From: Gammaproteobacteria bacterium
Lineage (GTDB): Bacteria; Pseudomonadota; Gammaproteobacteria; Steroidobacterales; UBA11654
Direction of reading: 5' to 3'
Length of the DNA: 46,703 bases
NCBI GenBank assembly: GCA_029244925.1
Contig: JAQWQE010000082.1
Span: 1-46,703, forward strand
Each line of letters begins with the position of its first letter. Positions within the stretch are counted from its first letter, which is position 1. The position numbers and the translations under genes were made by a program. Below are positions 38,289 to 46,703 of this stretch, piece by piece. The notes under the pieces were generated by a model that saw only the letters and a list, made by a program, of their open reading frames with translations, made no database searches and had not been told where the DNA came from.

Positions 38289-38681
38289 TTAAGGCGCTAT
38301 CCAGTCACCTGCAAACATGCAGCCAAACTCGACATCTTCTGGTGCTGATTCACCTTCGTAGTAGAATTCTTCCCATCCTCCTCTTTCGCATGATCCAATG
38401 GATGCTTCCCTTGAACAATCTCCTTCTGCATAAACTGGTTCCAGTATGGTAACCATACCGTCTCCTTCTTCAGCATAGTGATAACAAGCTTCTTCTGACA
38501 TGTTTGTTCTACAGGCTTTATAAGGATCTCCAGCAAAAGGATTTTCCGCTGTGTAAGTACAAGAACCGGTGCCACTTGGTTTATTGCTGTCACCATCGTG
38601 ATGATTGCTTGCCATAATGTCTGAACTACCAATTGTAAGTAACCCTAGGGCTATAGTTCCAATTTTTAAAAAATCTCTCAT
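38289..38681 (-). CDS. Small secreted Cys-rich protein of unknown function
   Basis: Signal-like MRDFLKIGTIALGLLTIGSSDIMAS; mature part about 105 aa with six Cys (GSCTY, YKACR, EEACYH, GDCSRE, GSCERG, FGCMF), strongly acidic. Confidence 0.72.
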   Translation of the reverse strand: MRDFLKIGTIALGLLTIGSSDIMASNHHDGDSNKPSGTGSCTYTAENPFAGDPYKACRTNMSEEACYHYAEEGDGMVTILEPVYAEGDCSREASIGSCERGGWEEFYYEGESAPEDVEFGCMFAGDWIAP

Positions 38682-38801
38682 TAGATTAATTCTCCATTAT
38701 CTAAAAATTCATTGTATGTTGTAATTTGGATATGGACAAGAATCTATTATTTATATTCCTCAAATTTATTTAGAATGTATTTATATATAACGGAGAAAAT
38801 T

Positions 38802-39641
38802 ATGAAGGATGGATATGTTTTGAAAGTATTGAAAATCTCATTGTTCTTTTGCTTAATTTCTTTTGGAAATTATTCTGTGCTAGCAGACGGGCATCAAAGT
38901 AAAACCTTAGAGCTGGTTAAACCAACTGTTTTGATTACTGGCTCCAATAGAGGGATTGGTTTTGCTTTAGTGAAAAACTATGCTGCCAATGGCTGGAATG
39001 TTATTGCAACTTGTAGAAATCCAAGTAAAGCAGAAGACCTTAATCAATTAAGTAATCAATATAGTAGTATTTCCATCGAGGAAATGGATGTAACTGATAT
39101 TGCTGAGATTCAGTATTTGGCTGAAAAATATAAGAATCAGTCGATTGATATTCTTATAAACAATGCTGGTATATTGGGCAATATCGAAAACCAATCTTTT
39201 GGAAACTTAGATCAAGCTCTATTTGAAAAAGTTATGGCCGTTAATGCATTGGGACCTCTAAAAGTAGCCGAAGCATTTGCAGACAGTGTGGCCTTAAGCG
39301 AACAGAAAAAAATTGTCTCCATGACAAGTGGTTTGGGGTCTATGCAGATTACCTTAAATTCGGATGCTTTCTACTATTATCGCATGAGCAAAGCGGCTTT
39401 AAATATGGGAGTACTGGCAATGAATGTCAGCTTAAAGCCAAAAGGAGTCATTTCGGCTTTGATTGCCCCAGGTATGGTGGAGACACAATTATTGAGAGAT
39501 TCAGGTTATCCTAGAGTAGGCATTACAACCGACGAAAGCGCTGCAGGATTGGTTAAAGTTATCGATGAAATTAGCAATGAAACTATTAAGAAAAACAGAG
39601 GCAAATCAACCAATTACAATGGCATGGTCATACCTTGGTAA
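38802..39641 (+). CDS. Short-chain dehydrogenase/reductase with apparent signal peptide
   Basis: MKDGYVLKVLKISLFFCLISFGNYSVLADGHQ then TVLITGSNRGIGFALV (TGxxxGIG), NNAGILG, YYYRMSKAALN (YxxxK). ATG 38802 with ACGGAG SD; track start 38712 unlikely. Confidence 0.88.
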   Translation: MKDGYVLKVLKISLFFCLISFGNYSVLADGHQSKTLELVKPTVLITGSNRGIGFALVKNYAANGWNVIATCRNPSKAEDLNQLSNQYSSISIEEMDVTDIAEIQYLAEKYKNQSIDILINNAGILGNIENQSFGNLDQALFEKVMAVNALGPLKVAEAFADSVALSEQKKIVSMTSGLGSMQITLNSDAFYYYRMSKAALNMGVLAMNVSLKPKGVISALIAPGMVETQLLRDSGYPRVGITTDESAAGLVKVIDEISNETIKKNRGKSTNYNGMVIPW

Positions 39642-39654
39642 GAGAGTAGTTTAG

Positions 39655-40443
39655 ATGTTTATTTATCCAGAAATTAACCCGATTGCAATTCAGATCGGAC
39701 CTTTATCGATTGCATGGTATGGGCTGATGTATTTAATGGGTTTTATTATTGCCTTTGCATTAGCAAAAATGAGAGTCAAACAAGAATGGTCACCGATACA
39801 AGACAATCAAATCGATGATCTAATATTTTTTTCGGTTATAGGAGTCATTATAGGTGGAAGGTCTGGCTATATGCTCTTCTATGCTACCAATGCATTAATA
39901 GAAGACCCTTTATCTTGGCTCACTCAGTTCCCTCAATTATGGACTGGTGGCATGTCATTTCATGGAGGCTTGATAGGTGTTTTAATTGCGGTTGTTTTAT
40001 TTTCTAAAAAAATAAAACAACCGTTTGTAGAGGTCATTGATTTTGTTGCTCCACTGGTACCTATTGGGCTTGGATTGGGTAGAATTGGTAATTTTATCAA
40101 CGGTGAGTTATGGGGAAAACCAACGGATTCTCAATTGGGATTCTTGGTTAATGGTGTTGTTAGGCATCCGACTCAACTCTATGAAGCATTTTTAGAGGGC
40201 TTGGTCTTATTTATAATTCTTTGGGTCTTTACTGTCCGTAAAAGATCTTCTGGTTTTACGGCAGCATTATTTTTAATTTGTTACGGTTGCTTTAGATTTT
40301 TGATTGAATATTTTAGATTGCCAGATGATCACATAGGGTATCTTGCTTGGGGATGGTTGACCGTGGGACAGATTTTGTCTATCCCAATGTTGGTGATTGG
40401 TTTCTACATCTTGTTTAGTTCAAAAATTAGGAAAAATACTTAA
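39655..40443 (+). CDS. lgt: Prolipoprotein diacylglyceryl transferase
   Basis: IAWYGLMYLMGF, GGRSGYMLFY, WTGGMSFHGGLIGV, GLGLGRIGNFINGELWGKPTD, YGCFRFLIEYFRLPD. Confidence 0.96.
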   Translation: MFIYPEINPIAIQIGPLSIAWYGLMYLMGFIIAFALAKMRVKQEWSPIQDNQIDDLIFFSVIGVIIGGRSGYMLFYATNALIEDPLSWLTQFPQLWTGGMSFHGGLIGVLIAVVLFSKKIKQPFVEVIDFVAPLVPIGLGLGRIGNFINGELWGKPTDSQLGFLVNGVVRHPTQLYEAFLEGLVLFIILWVFTVRKRSSGFTAALFLICYGCFRFLIEYFRLPDDHIGYLAWGWLTVGQILSIPMLVIGFYILFSSKIRKNT

Positions 40444-40498
40444 CTAAATTTGTATAATTGATTGTCTAAAATAAATTTCGTTTAAAGAGGAGTTAAAA

Positions 40499-41335
40499 TT
40501 GCATCAATACCTAGACTTGCTCCAAAGTATTCTCGATAAAGGAGAGGTGAAAGAAGATAGAACGGGTACAGGCACCCGAAGTTTCTTTGGGCACCAAATG
40601 CGATTTAATCTTGACGATGGCTTTCCCATTCTTACAACCAAGAGAATATTTTTTAAAGGCGTGGTTCATGAACTTCTATGGTTTTTGGATGGCGCGACTA
40701 ATAATACTGTTTTAAAAGATGCAGGAGTCCATATTTGGGATGAATGGGAGACTGAGTCCGGTGATTTAGGGCCAATTTATGGACACCAGTGGAGATCTTG
40801 GCCTGGTTCTCGTAATGGTGGAGTGATAGATCAAATTGAAAAAATCATTAATCAAATTAATAACAATCCTTCTTCAAGAAGAATTATTGTCAGTGCTTGG
40901 AATGTTGCAGATCTACCCGATGAAAGTATTTCCCCTCAGGATAATGTTAAGAAACAAAAAATGGCATTAGCGCCTTGCCATGCATTGTTTCAGTTTTTTG
41001 TTTCACAAGGTAAGCTGTCTTGTCAATTGTATCAGAGGAGTTGCGATACTTTTTTAGGCCTTGGATTTAATATTGCTTCTTATAGTTTATTGACGCATAT
41101 GATTGCTCAACAATGTGATTTAAAAGTTGGTGATTTTGTTTGGACTGGTGGCGATGTTCACTTGTATCTCAATCACCTAGATCAAGCCAACGAGCAACTG
41201 AAAAGGGAGCCCTACGCACTGCCAAAATTGAGTATAAAGAGAAAACCAAACTCAATATTTGATTATGCTTATGAGGACTTTGAGCTCCTTGATTATCAAT
41301 CTCATCCACATATATCTGCTCCTATATCAATCTAG
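40499..41335 (+). CDS. thyA: Thymidylate synthase (TTG start)
   Basis: [91 protein letters not shown] precedes TTG 40499. Confidence 0.96.
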   Translation: MHQYLDLLQSILDKGEVKEDRTGTGTRSFFGHQMRFNLDDGFPILTTKRIFFKGVVHELLWFLDGATNNTVLKDAGVHIWDEWETESGDLGPIYGHQWRSWPGSRNGGVIDQIEKIINQINNNPSSRRIIVSAWNVADLPDESISPQDNVKKQKMALAPCHALFQFFVSQGKLSCQLYQRSCDTFLGLGFNIASYSLLTHMIAQQCDLKVGDFVWTGGDVHLYLNHLDQANEQLKREPYALPKLSIKRKPNSIFDYAYEDFELLDYQSHPHISAPISI

Positions 41336-42142
41336 TTTTTTAGCTTTTATTGCAACTTTAGGATGCATAATATTTATAGCTACTAAGCTTCCTCCCCAGA
41401 CACAGCCGCCATCTAAACACACTATATTTTTATCATGATAGTAATTAAGTGCAGACCAATGCCCAAAAATAATCAAACTTTCAGTGGCTTTTCTATTTGG
41501 ATGAGAAAACCAGGGCAATAAATTGGAAGCGTTGTCTATGGGCGACCCTTTTTCATTAAAGTCTAGCTCAGTATCCTTACTGATAAATCTCATTCTTGTA
41601 AAAGCATTAGTAATAAAATTACTTCTTTCTTTACGATTGGTTTGATCGATCCATTTATTAGGGGTGTTTGAATACATATTCTTAAAGAAATTAGGACCTT
41701 CTTGACCTTTTATGATTGAACTCATTTCATTGCTATAAAGAATGGATTCTTTTATAGACCAATTGGGATGAATTCCAGCATGAACCAGCACAGTGTTTAG
41801 TTCTTGATCAAAATGCATTAATGGCTTACTTCTGAGCCACTCAATTAAATTGATTTTATATTTTGATTCCAATATTGGTTTAAGTGATTCATCTTTGCTC
41901 TTAATCTTATTATCAGAAAGAGCAAGAGCAATCAAATGAAGATCATGGTTACCAAGAACGGCAACAATTGATTTATCAATAGAGTGTAAGTAATTCAGTA
42001 CCTCCAGTGATTGTGGTCCTCTATTAACCAAATCTCCCGTTAACCACAATTGATCTTTGCTTTCATCAAACTCAATTTTTTCGAGAAGCCTTCTTAATTC
42101 TACATAGCAGCCTTGTATATCGCCTATTGCATAGATGGACAA
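41327..42142 (-). CDS. apaH: Bis(5'-nucleosyl)-tetraphosphatase, symmetrical
   Basis: [83 protein letters not shown]. Confidence 0.96.
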   Translation of the reverse strand: MSIYAIGDIQGCYVELRRLLEKIEFDESKDQLWLTGDLVNRGPQSLEVLNYLHSIDKSIVAVLGNHDLHLIALALSDNKIKSKDESLKPILESKYKINLIEWLRSKPLMHFDQELNTVLVHAGIHPNWSIKESILYSNEMSSIIKGQEGPNFFKNMYSNTPNKWIDQTNRKERSNFITNAFTRMRFISKDTELDFNEKGSPIDNASNLLPWFSHPNRKATESLIIFGHWSALNYYHDKNIVCLDGGCVWGGSLVAINIMHPKVAIKAKKLD

Positions 42143-42925
42143 TTAAACGCACCTTTTATTTGACAGCTTAATATAGTCTTTGACAGTTAAGTTTTCAGGT
42201 CGGTTTTCACAATCAATACCCATTGCTTTAATTTCTTCTTTTGAAAAATAATCTTTTAATCCATTGCTGATTTTCTTTCGTCTTTTGGAAAAAACTGTTT
42301 TAAGAATATCATCCAATGAATCTAATATTTTTTCATCTAAATTATTGTTTGGGGTAATTCTAACGAGAGAAGAAATAACCTTAGGTTTAGGAAAAAATGC
42401 ATTCGGAGAAATATTAAAAAGTTTCTTAATATTACAACGAGCCTGTATTGCAATAGACAGTCGGCCATATGTTTTTTTATTCTCACCACTGATCATACGA
42501 TCAGCAACTTCTTTTTGTACCATGATATGTAGATCTTCAAATAGTGAATTAGATTTCAGTATATGGAAAATAAGTGGAGTGGATATATTGTATGGAAGGT
42601 TTCCTATCAAACGTATTTTTTTATTATCTTTGACAACACTTTTGAAATCAAATGAAAGGGCATCCATGCAATGAATATTGATGTTGTTGGAATGATTGCT
42701 TTCTTGAAGTCTTGAAGATAAATCTTTATCAATCTCAATAACGTCTATTTTTTTTAAATGTTCCAAGAGTGGAAATGTTAAAGCGCCTTGACCCGGACCT
42801 ATTTCTAATAAATGATCATCAATTTTTGGATTAATCGATCTAATAATTTTTTGTATTATATTCTTATCATGCAAAAAATTCTGCCCAAAACGTTTTCGAA
42901 TAACAGGTTTAGTTTTTTTCTGCAC
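42143..42925 (-). CDS. rsmA: 16S rRNA (adenine1518/1519-N6)-dimethyltransferase (GTG start)
   Basis: RKRFGQNFLHDKNIIQKI, LEIGPGQGALTFPLL, IGNLPYNISTPLIFHIL, MVQKEVADRM. Confidence 0.96.
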   Translation of the reverse strand: MQKKTKPVIRKRFGQNFLHDKNIIQKIIRSINPKIDDHLLEIGPGQGALTFPLLEHLKKIDVIEIDKDLSSRLQESNHSNNINIHCMDALSFDFKSVVKDNKKIRLIGNLPYNISTPLIFHILKSNSLFEDLHIMVQKEVADRMISGENKKTYGRLSIAIQARCNIKKLFNISPNAFFPKPKVISSLVRITPNNNLDEKILDSLDDILKTVFSKRRKKISNGLKDYFSKEEIKAMGIDCENRPENLTVKDYIKLSNKRCV

Positions 42926-43892
42926 AGCTTTGATACATTTTTTTTGCAGTCATTAATGCGTAGTGAAGGCTTTCATTATTCACGTTATTACTAGCGGTTA
43001 AATCTAATGCAATGCCATGATCGACAGAAGTTCTAATAATTGGTAGACCTAACGTTACATTTGCTGCTTGATGTGGGTTTACAAATTTGAATAGTGGTAA
43101 CCCTTGATCGTGGTAAAGAGCTAGAATAATATCCAAATCTAAATTTTGTAAAAAAGCAGTGTCTGCTGATATAGGACCAATAATATTTTTATTCTTTTTT
43201 CTTAGATATTCTATGGTGGGTTCAATGATTAATAATTCCTCTTTCCCCAATAACCCTTCTTCACCTGCATGAGGATTTAATCCTAGGACGCCTATGGTTG
43301 GTTTTTTGAGGTCAAAAAAGACTTGCATATCTTTTTCAATAATTTCAATTGTTTCTATGAGTAAGCCACTATCAATGGTTTCAGGTACTTCTTTTAGAGC
43401 TATGTGAGTTGTTGCTAATGCCATTTTCATATTGTCAGAGACAAATGCCATTACTGAATTGGATTTACAAATATTGGCAATAAATTCTGTATGCCCACTA
43501 AAATTTATACCGGATTGGTTAATAATATTTTTATGCACAGGTCCAGTAACCATTCCTTTAAAGTCTTTGTTCAAACATGCCTGAGTAGCATTCTCAATCA
43601 TTGCAATAACATAAGGACTGTTTTTTTGATCAAGTTTCCCCGGTAGAACTTTTTTGGTAGTATCAAAATTTTTAACCAATAGGGAATCTTTGGGTAGCGA
43701 CGAATAATTTTGTTTTCGATCATACTGAATAAAGTTAATTTTTAGTTTTAATGCATTCGCTCTTTCTTCAAGCATCAGTAAGTCAGCAAAAACTACAAAT
43801 TCAGATGCATCCTCTCTTTGAGCTATGGATAGAGTTAGATCAGGACCTATGCCAGCCGGTTCTCCTGAAGTAACAGCAAACGGTTTTAGCAT
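42909..43892 (-). CDS. pdxA: 4-hydroxythreonine-4-phosphate dehydrogenase
   Basis: AVTSGEPAGIGPDLTL, MVTGPVHKNIINQSGINFSGHTEFIA, GLNPHAGEEGLLG, GPISADTAF, YHDQGLPLFKF, TSVDHGIALDL. Confidence 0.96.
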   Translation of the reverse strand: MLKPFAVTSGEPAGIGPDLTLSIAQREDASEFVVFADLLMLEERANALKLKINFIQYDRKQNYSSLPKDSLLVKNFDTTKKVLPGKLDQKNSPYVIAMIENATQACLNKDFKGMVTGPVHKNIINQSGINFSGHTEFIANICKSNSVMAFVSDNMKMALATTHIALKEVPETIDSGLLIETIEIIEKDMQVFFDLKKPTIGVLGLNPHAGEEGLLGKEELLIIEPTIEYLRKKNKNIIGPISADTAFLQNLDLDIILALYHDQGLPLFKFVNPHQAANVTLGLPIIRTSVDHGIALDLTASNNVNNESLHYALMTAKKMYQSCAEKN

Positions 43893-43916
43893 AATCTTTT
43901 CGTCAAGAATATTTAA

Positions 43917-45236
43917 CTAATTGAAAGGTAGAATTTCTACAAAAGCCTCGTCTCTTAATTCACGTGCCCAGATTTCAATTTCGTCTGATAGCTTTGAATT
44001 CCGAATAGCTGATATGGCTTTTCTCTTTTGAATCTCCTCAGTATTATCAAATGTTCTCTTGCCTAAGAATTCAATAATATGCCATCCATAACGCGTTTTA
44101 AAAGGCATGCTAATTTCATTTTCATTCAATGAATTTGCCACAGATTCAAATTCTGGAACAAAAAAACCTTGAGCGGTCCACCCCATATCACCACCTTCTT
44201 GAGCCGAGCCACTGTCTTCTGAGACTGCTGATGCAACTGCACCAAAATCACCTTCACTGATTATTTGATTTCGTATTGTTTTAAGTTTTTCTTCTGCAGC
44301 AGAATCATCTAATACCTCATTGGTTTTGATTAGAATATGTCTGACATTAATTTGATCTTCAAGTATAGGATCATTGCCTTTAATAGCATTCAATCTTAGT
44401 AAATGAAAACCACTGGCACTTTTGAAAGGTTGGCTTATTTGTTCTGTTTCAATTGAGCTAACCGCTTGTATAAAAATATTAGGTAACTGCTCTCCCTGCA
44501 TCCAACCTAAATTTCCGCCATTAAGCGCTTGTTGACCTTTGGAGAATTCCACAGCTAATGATTCGAAATTCTCGCCATCACTAATCTTTTTATAAAGATT
44601 ATTAACTAAAAGTTCTGCTTTTGCTGTCTCGTTATTGCTTGAAGAAGATGATATAGGTATCAATATATGGGAGAGATTGTAGCCATAATTGAGAGCATCT
44701 TGATCTTTTTGTAGAACCATAAAGCTTTCTAATTCACTTTCAGAAACAGAAATTCTGGATGCAACATCCCTTTGTCTTAATTGATCAATGGTGAGTTGTT
44801 CTCTTAGCTCTTTTCTATAGTCTTTATAGTTAATGCCTTCCGCTTCTAATATTTTTGGAAAATCTTTAAATTCAACCTGATTATTCTGAGCTACATTTGT
44901 AATAGTAGCATTTAGTGCCTCATCTGAGATTCTCACACCAAATCTTTCAGCACGCTGAAGTTGAACCCTTTGAATAATTAGTCTTTCCATAACTTGTTCT
45001 TGTATTACATCTCTTGGTGGCAATCGTCCTTCTTGTTTTTCTAAATTAGCTATAATTAGTTCAAGTTGTTGTTCAACTTCACTTCTTAAAATAACTCCGT
45101 CATTCACAATGGCAGCAATACCATCAATAAACTCACCAGTCCCACCCAGTTCTCTTGTCTGAGAAAAAATATTGGTATTAAAAATAATTGCCGTACAAAC
45201 AATTAATTTAAGAACTATTTTATTTTTTTTGAACAT
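43917..45236 (-). CDS. surA: Periplasmic peptidyl-prolyl isomerase/chaperone SurA
   Basis: IDGIAAIVNDGVILRSEVEQQL; two parvulin domains (YNLSHILIPI...GGNLGWMQGEQLP and INVRHILIKTNEV...EGGDMGWTAQGFFVPEFE); context lptD-surA-pdxA. Confidence 0.96.
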   Translation of the reverse strand: MFKKNKIVLKLIVCTAIIFNTNIFSQTRELGGTGEFIDGIAAIVNDGVILRSEVEQQLELIIANLEKQEGRLPPRDVIQEQVMERLIIQRVQLQRAERFGVRISDEALNATITNVAQNNQVEFKDFPKILEAEGINYKDYRKELREQLTIDQLRQRDVASRISVSESELESFMVLQKDQDALNYGYNLSHILIPISSSSSNNETAKAELLVNNLYKKISDGENFESLAVEFSKGQQALNGGNLGWMQGEQLPNIFIQAVSSIETEQISQPFKSASGFHLLRLNAIKGNDPILEDQINVRHILIKTNEVLDDSAAEEKLKTIRNQIISEGDFGAVASAVSEDSGSAQEGGDMGWTAQGFFVPEFESVANSLNENEISMPFKTRYGWHIIEFLGKRTFDNTEEIQKRKAISAIRNSKLSDEIEIWARELRDEAFVEILPFN

Positions 45237-45238
45237 AA

Positions 45239-46703
45239 TTAAGTGCCATCATATCCTAATATTCCCCGATCCAATAGGTTTTCAATAGGCATACCTATTT
45301 CACCCAGACCTTTAAAAATAAATTGAATTGAGAAAGAAGAGTCTGACGCACCATTTCTATATGCTAAATGCTTCCTAGAGATAGCTCGAATTCCCCAACA
45401 GCATGTTTCATATTCCACTCCTATGAATTGTTCTAAGACTTTTTTATCTATAATTGAGTAATTATAGCGTCCAACAATATTCCAACTATCTCGAATGGGA
45501 ACAGAAAAAGAGGTATCAAATTGCCTGAGCATATTCCGACGATATCTATATGAGAAATTAAAGATCTTTGCATCATCCGATTTGTATTGAAATCGCGTTT
45601 CTGTTTTCATTGACTTACCGATGTCTGAATCCCACATATGACCTAATCTTAATGACCATTCTCTATTGATATTCCATTGCATCATTGCAAGATATGCTGA
45701 GGAACTATTATTCTTTTCTAACTCATTTGGAAGAGTTACTTTTCTTTCTTTATAGTAATGAGTTTGCCCTAAGGTTAGGCTTATAATGGGTTTCAGGCTG
45801 TCTGTTTTAAATAGTTTTGTTGTCATTCCATAACTTAATTTTGATGTATCTCCTATACGATCTTGACCTACGTATCTATTTTTTCTGAATAGCTGAATGT
45901 GATTAATATCTGGTTGAATGGTATCAAAGACAGGAAAATCATTTTGATTACGGAAAGGGATGTAGACTCCCATTATTCTAGGTTCTATGGTTTGCGTATA
46001 TGTTCCTTCACTCCAAGACTTTTTCAGCAGTGCATTCAAGTCCAAACTGTATATTGGAACAGCCCTTTTGGCTGAAAGATTGGGTGTTTTTTCATTGAAA
46101 TCTTTCTCCAGATTGTATTTTGTTAAATCAATCTCTAAAGCGGGTTTTATTTGAATGCCATTCAGGTTAAATGTCTTCGATACATTGGGCATCATGTGCA
46201 ACCTGCCACCAGAGAGTGCTCCATTCTTATTAAAATAGGCTAATTGGCTATTCAGTCCATAATTAATACCAGTATTCTTCAACGTCCATAAACCTGAAAA
46301 ATTTAGATAAGGTAATCTTCTATGGGGTCTTTCTTTATAGAGAAGAGAGTCATCTAATATTTGGTGATTATCCATGCCAAAATTTAAAAACCAATTATCA
46401 CTATAATGATCAAGATTTATAGACCTCACTAAGTGGGTTCTGCTAGTAGTACTGAGTGATTGTGTTAGATCTTCAAAATAGTTATTTCCAGAAGTGTATT
46501 CACCCTTTAAGGATACTCTCCAATCGGGCCTTAGGTTAATAATCTGCTCATGAGAAATATAGGTTCTGTCTTTGTTTAATTGTTTATCATTGAATAGAAA
46601 ATCAAGACGCGTTTCACCTTTTTGCTTATTAGTCATAAACCTGAATTGATTACTCAGCTGGAATCCTCTTTTATCCATATATTTTGGAGTGGTTATCAGA
46701 TCC
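45239..46703 (-). CDS. lptD: LPS-assembly protein LptD (partial, N-terminus beyond right edge)
   Basis: Frame is open past the track's 46678 start: ...DLITTPKYMDKRGFQLSNQFRFM, an LptD beta-barrel motif; CCWGIRA and FKGLGEIG near the C-terminus; context. Confidence 0.93.
   Translation of the reverse strand, partial: DLITTPKYMDKRGFQLSNQFRFMTNKQKGETRLDFLFNDKQLNKDRTYISHEQIINLRPDWRVSLKGEYTSGNNYFEDLTQSLSTTSRTHLVRSINLDHYSDNWFLNFGMDNHQILDDSLLYKERPHRRLPYLNFSGLWTLKNTGINYGLNSQLAYFNKNGALSGGRLHMMPNVSKTFNLNGIQIKPALEIDLTKYNLEKDFNEKTPNLSAKRAVPIYSLDLNALLKKSWSEGTYTQTIEPRIMGVYIPFRNQNDFPVFDTIQPDINHIQLFRKNRYVGQDRIGDTSKLSYGMTTKLFKTDSLKPIISLTLGQTHYYKERKVTLPNELEKNNSSSAYLAMMQWNINREWSLRLGHMWDSDIGKSMKTETRFQYKSDDAKIFNFSYRYRRNMLRQFDTSFSVPIRDSWNIVGRYNYSIIDKKVLEQFIGVEYETCCWGIRAISRKHLAYRNGASDSSFSIQFIFKGLGEIGMPIENLLDRGILGYDGT

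Noticed and set aside
38297-38632. 111-aa minus-strand ORF overlapping the Cys-rich protein
   Set aside because: Shifted frame of 38289..38681; the latter has a clear signal peptide and Cys pattern, this one does not.
40919-40960. Insertion-like [14 protein letters not shown] in thymidylate synthase before MALAPCH
   Set aside because: I recall similar insertions in other bacterial ThyA sequences, so probably ordinary lineage variation.
42264-42674. 136-aa antisense ORF in rsmA
   Set aside because: Shadow of rsmA; no recognisable motif.
1-46703. CRISPR, tRNA/rRNA, IS, prophage, toxin-antitoxin or defence islands
   Set aside because: No direct repeat arrays, RNA gene signatures, transposase/integrase or recognised defence motifs were seen in any gene or intergenic region.

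Overview
AT-rich, gene-dense bacterial chromosomal window. The lptD-surA-pdxA-rsmA-apaH order, convergent with lgt-thyA at the right end, supports a gammaproteobacterium, probably a compact (streamlined) one. I see no rRNA, tRNA, CRISPR array, IS element or prophage. Both edges cut genes: an Oar-like TonB-dependent receptor on the left (3' end missing) and lptD on the right (5' end missing). The ORF track omits the first and truncates the second. Other contents: lipA/M48/rhomboid/exported methyltransferase/nucleotide-phosphodiesterase run; Tat-type amidohydrolase + MFS; dihydroorotase; a GltD-like/2-oxoacid:ferredoxin oxidoreductase (KOR/POR-type) module; dacB; msrPQ; orphan TRAP-type binding lipoprotein + MFS; TPR-TonB protein; msrA; thiolase; MacAB-like exporter with two permeases; GST; M20 peptidase; alpha/beta hydrolases; ECF sigma/RskA-like anti-sigma; exported SDR. 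I do not see a clear-cut new defence or mobile system. Points most worth a second look: (1) a single in-frame TAA splitting the GltD-like subunit of an otherwise intact, translationally coupled KOR operon; (2) MsrQ lacking a normally conserved histidine; (3) a short-chain dehydrogenase and a methyltransferase that both carry apparent signal peptides; (4) an ECF/RskA locus next to a small secreted Cys-rich protein; (5) six of seven convergent gene pairs whose ends overlap or lie within 10 bp. All family calls are from reading protein motifs by eye; no searches were run.
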